Shown: in pieces, positions 59,582 through 64,000 of the stretch
Numbering within the stretch: position 1 is the stretch's first letter
How the letters are laid out: every line of letters begins with the position of its first letter
Source: a virus
DNA: 64,000 nt
IMG/VR virus record: IMGVR_UViG_3300040751_001712
Span: 38,023-102,022 of that record
Direction: 5' to 3' (one strand)
Notes under the pieces: model-generated
Database searches by the model: none
The model's input: only the letters and a program-made list of their open reading frames with translations
What the model was told of the DNA's origin: nothing
Program-made: the position numbers and the translations under genes

Positions 59582-60124
59582 ATGAAAGATTCGAGAAAGC
59601 TTTTAGCAACCATTGCAAAGGGATATTTGAGTGAAGAATTAAATCATAATATAGATGGGATAATAGCATATCATAGAAGCCCCAAAAAATTTTATGATTT
59701 TAAATTGTCAAATGTTAGTTCTGACAGTAATAGACAGAGATATGGGTGGGGGTTATATTTTTCAAACAGTATTCCAAATACGCAATATGGTGATTATTTA
59801 TATCAAGTAAGTCTTTTTAAAAATAAGAAACAGTATGTTTTAATTGATTTAAAACAACCAGTTGAAGGACTTATAGTTAATAGGATTGTAGAAGCACTTA
59901 ATCATTATAACAAAAAATCTGATGAAGTTGTTGAGTTTGCTTATAATGGATTTTTGTTTTATAAAACGTTATCAAGAATTTTAGGTGGTGATAAAAACGC
60001 ATCTTTGTTTTTATCTAAAAATGGTATAGATGGGTTACTAAATAAAATAACTAAAAATTGGCACGATTATATATTATTCAATGACGATAATATAATAATT
60101 GATGAGATTAAATATGACCCATAA
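59582..60124 (+). CDS. ADP-ribosyltransferase-like protein 1
   Basis: 180 residues. After a leader MKDSRKLLATIAKGYLSEE, IIAYHRSPKKFYDF gives the H-x-R/T-like NAD-binding strand (H31), and RYGWGLYFSNS (54-63) matches the 'G-x-G-x-YF' strand of ARTs found in polyvalent phage proteins. DEIKY near the end may supply the acidic residue. Expected to move ADP-ribose from NAD to a host target. Promoter-like element immediately upstream. Confidence 0.6.
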   Translation: MKDSRKLLATIAKGYLSEELNHNIDGIIAYHRSPKKFYDFKLSNVSSDSNRQRYGWGLYFSNSIPNTQYGDYLYQVSLFKNKKQYVLIDLKQPVEGLIVNRIVEALNHYNKKSDEVVEFAYNGFLFYKTLSRILGGDKNASLFLSKNGIDGLLNKITKNWHDYILFNDDNIIIDEIKYDP

Positions 60125-60172
60125 AAATAAAACAAAAAGAATGTTACGATGAAAATTAATACGAAGATGAAA

Positions 60173-60205
60173 CGTAGCATTGCATATAACTGTTTGTTAA
60201 TCCAA
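60173..60205 (+). repeat. Intergenic repeat, copy 1
   Basis: CGTAGCATTGCATATAACTG followed by TTTGTTAATCCAA. It matches 63948-63980 with three mismatches; partial copies lie at 63241 and 63598. Lies in the 128-base gap between the two ART-like genes, which otherwise holds only the promoter-like element. Confidence 0.7.
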
Positions 60206-60230
60206 TATGCTTCTGGCTATGTTTTGCAAC

Positions 60231-60238
60231 TATTTATT
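60231..60238 (+). promoter_or_regulatory. TATTTATT promoter-like variant
   Basis: TATTTATT, a one-base variant of the recurrent TATTTATA, followed by AATAAAGTAAAGGTATG, 14 bases before the second ART-like gene. Confidence 0.35.
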
Positions 60239-60252
60239 AATAAAGTAAAGGT

Positions 60253-60747
60253 ATGAAAGATTCGAGAAAGCTTTTAGTAACCATTGCAAGAGGGTATTTA
60301 AATGAAAATATTGAAGATTATTCAAAATGGAAACGTAAAAATGTAACTTTGCGTGGAATGAAAGAATTAGGTAAAGCAAATGAAGTATATGGTTCTTTTG
60401 GAAAAGGATTATATACAGTACCTTTAAGTAATAAAGCAATGGCAAAACAATATGGTAAAATATATTTTGTTGTAAATGGGATACCAAGAAAACCAAAAAT
60501 TGTTGATTCATTAAATAATGCTGAATTGTTAAGACAAAAATTAATTAATGATTTTTGTAAAAAACATAACGAAGATTATAGTCCTCGTTTTTTTGAATCA
60601 AATACAACTATGGAAGATGAAATGTTAAAGTTGGGTTATGATGGTCTTATAATAAAAGGTAGAGAGATGGTTAACTACACCCCAAAGGATATTAAATATT
60701 TTAAAAATGAAAATGATTTACAACGTTACTATGAAGCACTTTCATAG
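60253..60747 (+). CDS. ADP-ribosyltransferase-like protein 2
   Basis: 164 residues. It shares the leader MKDSRKLLVTIARGYLNE with the previous protein, and the first 36 bases of the two genes differ at one position. The rest is different: VTLRGMKELGKANEVYGSFG, GKGLYTVPLSNKAMAKQYG, then LGYDGLIIKGREMVNYTPKD fits an ART fold of the PolyVal type. Target unknown. Confidence 0.55.
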   Translation: MKDSRKLLVTIARGYLNENIEDYSKWKRKNVTLRGMKELGKANEVYGSFGKGLYTVPLSNKAMAKQYGKIYFVVNGIPRKPKIVDSLNNAELLRQKLINDFCKKHNEDYSPRFFESNTTMEDEMLKLGYDGLIIKGREMVNYTPKDIKYFKNENDLQRYYEALS

Positions 60748-60825
60748 TATTGGTGCTAAATTATTACTTAACCCAATCTCTAAAAGCATCTATTTCGATG
60801 CCTTTAAAAATTAAATAAAAAAGTT

Positions 60826-61413
60826 ATGAAAATAGTAGAAAACACAGTTACAGCCATTATGGTTATTTTTGTTTTGGTATTTCTTTATTTCTTTATGTCT
60901 GCCCAAAAAAGTGTGGGAGAAGAACCTAAAACAGAACAAGTCTCTCACGATGTCATTCTAAATTCTGTGCGAGAAGTAATCTCCCTAACAGTAATAGAAG
61001 CAAACTTTACAGAGATATATACTAAAGAAGACTATTGGAAGTTAGATCTATCTCCTTTCAGAAAGAAGATGGTAGTTAAAGTAAAAGCTAATGTAGGTAT
61101 AGGGTATGATCTAAATGAGTTATATATAGATGTAGATAGAGAATCTAAAACTATATTAGTATTAAGAATGCCTTCTCCCAAACTTTTGTATATAGATGAT
61201 ACATTGGAGTATTTTGATATATCTGAAGGATATTTTAATTGGTTTGACCCAGGAGATTACACAGAGATAGACAGAGAGACAAGAGATAAGATAGAGTCTA
61301 TGGTAACTAATAGTAGTCTTTTTACTGATGCAGACATAAAATTATTTGAAAATTTAAAAATAATTCGTAACTTAGCATCCGAGATGGGATGGACAGTAGT
61401 TATAAAGGATTGA
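60826..61413 (+). CDS. DUF4230-like membrane-anchored protein
   Basis: 195 residues. Signal anchor at about 7-27 (TVTAIMVIFVLVFLYFF), then VISLTVIEANFTEIYTKEDY and a beta-rich domain, FRKKMVVKVKANVGIGYDL, typical of DUF4230, a Bacteroidota periplasmic or membrane family of unknown function. It probably came from a host. AAAAAAGTT leader before ATG. Confidence 0.6.
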   Translation: MKIVENTVTAIMVIFVLVFLYFFMSAQKSVGEEPKTEQVSHDVILNSVREVISLTVIEANFTEIYTKEDYWKLDLSPFRKKMVVKVKANVGIGYDLNELYIDVDRESKTILVLRMPSPKLLYIDDTLEYFDISEGYFNWFDPGDYTEIDRETRDKIESMVTNSSLFTDADIKLFENLKIIRNLASEMGWTVVIKD

Positions 61414-61425
61414 TACTCTCGTTTA

Positions 61426-61433
61426 TATTTATA
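61426..61433 (+). promoter_or_regulatory. TATTTATA promoter-like element
   Basis: TATTTATA within TTTATATTTATAGTAAAAG, 10 bases before the GNAT gene. Confidence 0.45.
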
Positions 61434-61443
61434 GTAAAAGCTA

Positions 61444-61938
61444 ATGAAACTTACAAAACTTTTAGAGACAGTTAGGGAAGATTTCGTAAATGAAGATATT
61501 AACCGTGATAAGTCAAGGAAAGTGTTGTTTGTTGATGGACACGGGAAACAAATTGTTTACGATGATGGTGCTTTTAGGATTGCTGTTGATGATAAAGATG
61601 ATGCACTATATGTAACTTTATGGCATAAAGAAGATGTGAAAGGTAAAGAGTATTGGGTTAAACGTGGGTACATAGATGCTTGGAAGAGTAAAATGAACTT
61701 TAAAGATAGAAGTGGTACTTATTTATCTATTCGTTCAATAGAAATTGAGAATAAATATAGAAATAAGGGGTACGGCACAAAGTTATACAAAGCTCTATTT
61801 GATTTTTCAGCAAATGATGTTAAAGGTGTTTATTCTTACTTACCAAATAGGGTTAATAAAAAACAAGTGCCTAAAATATATAATAAATTAGGTGCTATTA
61901 CTGATGGTGATTACCAATTTATTGAGTTTAGTAATTAG
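61444..61938 (+). CDS. GNAT-family acetyltransferase
   Basis: 164 residues. SIEIENKYRNKGYGTKLYKA (98-117) is GNAT motif A with R-x-x-G-x-G for the acetyl-CoA pyrophosphate. The N-terminus MKLTKLLETVREDFVNED is an amphipathic leader like those on the ART and peptidase proteins. The substrate is unknown; acetylation of a host protein after injection is one idea. Confidence 0.75.
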   Translation: MKLTKLLETVREDFVNEDINRDKSRKVLFVDGHGKQIVYDDGAFRIAVDDKDDALYVTLWHKEDVKGKEYWVKRGYIDAWKSKMNFKDRSGTYLSIRSIEIENKYRNKGYGTKLYKALFDFSANDVKGVYSYLPNRVNKKQVPKIYNKLGAITDGDYQFIEFSN

Positions 61939-61986
61939 TGATAAAACAAAAGTATTTAAAATATTAATTAATTAAAAGTTACAAAA

Positions 61987-62250
61987 ATGAATTACAAAGG
62001 TTTTGATGTACAGATTGAGATTAAGCAGTACAAAAATGGGGGAGATGCTATCTATCTAATAGATAAGCAGGACCATTCACCAGTAGCAGTAGCAACAAGT
62101 TGGATTGAAGGTTTAGAACCTGATGAGTTAGCCATTAAAGATTATAGTGAGAATGAAGGTATATATAGATGGTTAGTAGACAATAATATTGTTACTCCAT
62201 CCGTTAGAATGCTTTATGGATTTCCTATTTGTAAATTAGTTAACAATTAA
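61987..62250 (+). CDS. DUF4313-like protein
   Basis: 87 residues. SPVAVATSWIEGLEPDELAI followed by KDYSENEGIYRWLVDNNIV fits the 'A-x-xT...E-x-x-IKDYSENEGM' pattern of DUF4313. Function unknown; frequent on Bacteroidota plasmids and phages. Confidence 0.6.
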   Translation: MNYKGFDVQIEIKQYKNGGDAIYLIDKQDHSPVAVATSWIEGLEPDELAIKDYSENEGIYRWLVDNNIVTPSVRMLYGFPICKLVNN

Positions 62251-62262
62251 ATAAAAAAAGTT

Positions 62263-62628
62263 ATGGAAAAGCAAATTAAAAACTTAATCGAATTAGCAGA
62301 GCAGTATTACCAATATGCCATAGAAGAAGATTTCCCAAGTGGACACACCTGGTTACAGACAGACTATGGGGAGGTTGGGGTATACTTATCCACTTACAGT
62401 AGAAGAGATTACTCAGTGAAATTCGATGGCGAAGTGGAGGTTGCAGGATATGCAAATAGAATAGCAATGGGATTTACTGCCACTTCAGAAACTTTAGAGA
62501 AATTATATAATAACTTTTCAAAATATCTTAAAACTGAAAAAGATAAGATTCAAGAACAAGTAGCAGTCCAAAGAGCTGAGAAGATAAAAAATTTGGAAGA
62601 AGAACTATCAAGATTAAAAAACTTATGA
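62263..62628 (+). CDS. Unidentified protein with C-terminal coiled coil
   Basis: 121 residues. The last 40 residues (KTEKDKIQEQVAVQRAEKIK and beyond) form a coiled coil. ATGA overlap with the next gene. No recognised family. Confidence 0.55.
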   Translation: MEKQIKNLIELAEQYYQYAIEEDFPSGHTWLQTDYGEVGVYLSTYSRRDYSVKFDGEVEVAGYANRIAMGFTATSETLEKLYNNFSKYLKTEKDKIQEQVAVQRAEKIKNLEEELSRLKNL

Positions 62629-63047
62629 ATAGGTTCACTTTCTTAAAAGTCTATAACTCTCCATTTAAGCCATTCCTACCTAAGTTATATATAGGTAGGA
62701 TGACTATTGGAGTACCTTACTTTTATTCTCGTAAAAAAGTAGGGTTTGACCTTGTAGGCTTAGGTTATAAGACAAAGTGGTCAGATACTGACTATAGGTT
62801 CGAGTATAATCCTATATGGTCATTTACATTTTATAAGTGGCAGATTGCTTTAATCTTTGCACCTATTGAATGTAACTATTATTGGCAGGCTTGGTTGTAC
62901 TACTTTTACAATACTAAAGGTACGAAGGAAGAAAGGATAAGAGAATGTAAGAAGGAGTATCCACTTAAAATTACAGTAAGTGGTGTAAAGGATGGGAGGA
63001 GGTATGAGTATAGTTACGATGCGTATGATAAAGTTTTAAAATCGTAA
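62625..63047 (+). CDS. Unidentified aromatic-rich protein
   Basis: 140 residues, rich in Tyr, Trp and Phe (YNPIWSFTFYKWQIALIFAP, then YYWQAWLYYF), with one weak hydrophobic segment near 68-85. The same style of protein is common in Bacteroidota phages; function unknown. Confidence 0.55.
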   Translation: MNRFTFLKVYNSPFKPFLPKLYIGRMTIGVPYFYSRKKVGFDLVGLGYKTKWSDTDYRFEYNPIWSFTFYKWQIALIFAPIECNYYWQAWLYYFYNTKGTKEERIRECKKEYPLKITVSGVKDGRRYEYSYDAYDKVLKS

Positions 63048-63052
63048 AAATT

Positions 63053-63229
63053 ATGGAAAACGAAGAAGTAAAAAACAACGAAAAATATTCAATACCAATC
63101 TATGAGAATGGTGTGAAAACTGAATGGACTATTGATGGTGTAATAGGTGATGAAAAATATTTTGAGTTGTTGAAATATGGAAATGGTAAAGATTTACCTG
63201 ATATGGTTAATGTTGGCGTAAAGAAATAA
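63053..63229 (+). CDS. Small acidic protein (58 residues)
   Basis: MENEEVKNNEKYSIPIYENG through to DLPDMVNVGVKK, TAA at 63227-63229. It starts five bases after the preceding stop with an AAAATT leader. Residue mix is coding-like; no recognised family. Confidence 0.6.
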   Translation: MENEEVKNNEKYSIPIYENGVKTEWTIDGVIGDEKYFELLKYGNGKDLPDMVNVGVKK

Positions 63230-63240
63230 TTTTTATATTT

Positions 63241-63272
63241 TATAACTTTTTGTTAATTCAAGTTTTTAAACA
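63241..63272 (+). repeat. Intergenic repeat, partial copy
   Basis: TATAACTTTTTGTTAATTCA followed by AGTTTTTAAAC, resembling the TATAACTRTTTGTTAATCCA and GGTTTTAAAC parts of the 63948 copy. It is the gap and probable leader before the 63280 gene. Confidence 0.45.
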
Positions 63273-63279
63273 TAAAATT

Positions 63280-63600
63280 ATGGAAAGAAATATAAGCGAA
63301 ACACCCGAAAAATGGGTAATATTAAAACTACCAAATAATTACTATAAAGTTTTTGGAACTTGGGCTGGTGGTTATTTATATGGTGACAGATATAGATTAA
63401 ATTCTGGAATTAGTAAAGTAGAACAAGACGAAAACTTTTATTATTTTATTGGATTTAGTGGAAGTTGCTATAAGTGTCACAAAAAAGGATATGGAACAGC
63501 GACATCTTACGGGTTAGGTGTTTTAAATAAAATAATAGAACAAGGAAACGGACAGATTGAGTTAATGGAAGATGCTGACGATTGGATAAATGTGGTATAA
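63280..63600 (+). CDS. Unidentified protein with CxxC motif
   Basis: 106 residues from ATG 63280. YKVFGTWAGGYLYGDRYRLN and SGI, then GFSGSCYKCHKKGYG. The 'FGTWxGGYxxGDxWRxNSGI' pattern is common in phages and Flavobacteriia. The CYKC pair plus neighbours may bind metal. The upstream start at 63250 overlaps the repeat and is less likely. Confidence 0.65.
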   Translation: MERNISETPEKWVILKLPNNYYKVFGTWAGGYLYGDRYRLNSGISKVEQDENFYYFIGFSGSCYKCHKKGYGTATSYGLGVLNKIIEQGNGQIELMEDADDWINVV

Positions 63601-63639
63601 CTATTTATTAATTAAAGTTTTAAACCTATCGAAATCGAT
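63598..63639 (+). repeat. Intergenic repeat, degenerate copy
   Basis: ATAACTATTTATTAATTAAA, then GTTTTAAACCTATCGAAAT, parallel to the end of the window (63959-64000). Both parts keep spacing. Followed by CGATGCCTTTAA, also seen at 60775-60790. Confidence 0.6.
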
Positions 63640-63677
63640 GCCTTTAATAAATTACTAACAATTAAATTTTTAAAATT

Positions 63678-63935
63678 ATGAAAATGTATTATTACAATCC
63701 AAACAATTATAGTGCTGAATTTTTCGTTATGGCTGAAAACAAAACAAAAGCACATGAATACTTATTAAAACATTTAGAAAATAAGATTGTATCTGAAAGT
63801 TGCTATGCTGAGATGTATCAAGAAGATTTAGAAATATGGAAAAAAGTAAATCCCTTGGATATTAAAACATTTCCAGGTAAATATACTTTGGATGAACATG
63901 AAATTGGTTCAGTTATCGAATCTGAAATTGCTTAG
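63678..63935 (+). CDS. Unidentified small protein
   Basis: 85 residues. MYYYNPNNYSAEFFVMAENK with a helical, acidic remainder. AAAATT leader. No recognised family; resembles small Bacteroidota plasmid/phage proteins acting on the 'xEFFVxAxxxxxA' pattern. Confidence 0.55.
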   Translation: MKMYYYNPNNYSAEFFVMAENKTKAHEYLLKHLENKIVSESCYAEMYQEDLEIWKKVNPLDIKTFPGKYTLDEHEIGSVIESEIA

Positions 63936-63947
63936 TGGTTGCACTTT

Positions 63948-64000
63948 CGTAGCATTGTGTATAACTATTTGTTAATCCAAGGTTTTAAACCCATCGAAAT
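63948..64000 (+). repeat. Intergenic repeat, copy running off the window
   Basis: CGTAGCATTGTGTATAACTA, TTTGTTAATCCAA (matching 60173-60205), then GGTTTTAAACCCATCGAAAT (matching 63619-63639). It links both halves of the repeat family in one copy. Confidence 0.7.

Noticed and set aside
60173-64000. Integron attC-type sites or a second CRISPR array
   Set aside because: Copies are too few and irregularly spaced for an array, and the GTTRRRY/RYYYAAC core pair of attC is not present.

Overview
The window is one continuous stretch of a large, AT-rich, tailed-phage genome with a contractile (T4-like) tail. Every gene I can support lies on the + strand, and most are packed with overlapping stop/start codons. 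The likely host is a member of the Bacteroidota, probably Flavobacteriia. Reasons: start codons are preceded by A/T-rich leaders rather than Shine-Dalgarno sequences, several promoters match the Bacteroidota TTTG-N19-21-TAnnTTTG pattern, and some proteins resemble families typical of that phylum (DUF4494-, DUF4313- and DUF4230-like). No terminase, portal or major capsid gene is visible, so the genome extends beyond the window.

Layout. 1-1.5 kb: end of an unidentified protein, a GT9-like glycosyltransferase and a small lipoprotein. 1.6-15.4 kb: structural module with an EF-hand protein, neck and tail-terminator proteins, sheath, tube, a tail-assembly-chaperone pair probably joined by frameshifting, tape measure and baseplate/hub proteins. 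15.4-31.6 kb: replication, recombination and nucleotide metabolism with a short second family A polymerase, gp32-like SSB, UvsX, FEN-type exonuclease, replicative helicase, class I ribonucleotide reductase (the alpha subunit carries a LAGLIDADG intein in its active-site motif), UvsW-like helicase, full-length PolA and a RecB-type nuclease. 31.7-41.3 kb: a block of about ten glycosyltransferase and methyltransferase genes. 41.3-49 kb: multidomain and small enzymes, membrane proteins, a kinase-like protein and a thermonuclease. 49-54.6 kb: subtilisin-like protease, glucosaminidase endolysin, lipoprotein, MazG-like protein and metallophosphoesterase. 57-64 kb: accessory tail of small genes with ThyX, two ADP-ribosyltransferase-like proteins, a GNAT acetyltransferase, structured intergenic RNAs and repeated intergenic sequences.

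The main discovery candidate is at 54.6-56.8 kb: a phage-borne miniature type V CRISPR system. It has a 428-residue TnpB/Cas12f-like RuvC nuclease, a ~205-nt structured RNA just downstream, and an array of 35-nt repeats and 31-nt spacers. The RNA ends in an 18-nt stretch (56092-56109) that pairs without interruption with positions 13-30 of the consensus repeat (16 Watson-Crick and 2 G-U pairs). Two repeat positions inside that duplex vary almost only between A and G opposite U, as expected if pairing is conserved. No adaptation genes are visible. The anti-repeat lies 18 nt before the first repeat, so a co-transcript could fold as a natural single-guide RNA. The distal array end switches to a second repeat type that pairs poorly with this tracrRNA.

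Other themes: a shared TATTTATA element precedes structural and presumed late genes, and a short amphipathic N-terminal leader recurs on unrelated enzymes (two ART-like proteins, GNAT, metallopeptidase), suggesting capsid-packaged, co-injected cargo. All functions are inferred by reading the sequence without database searches.
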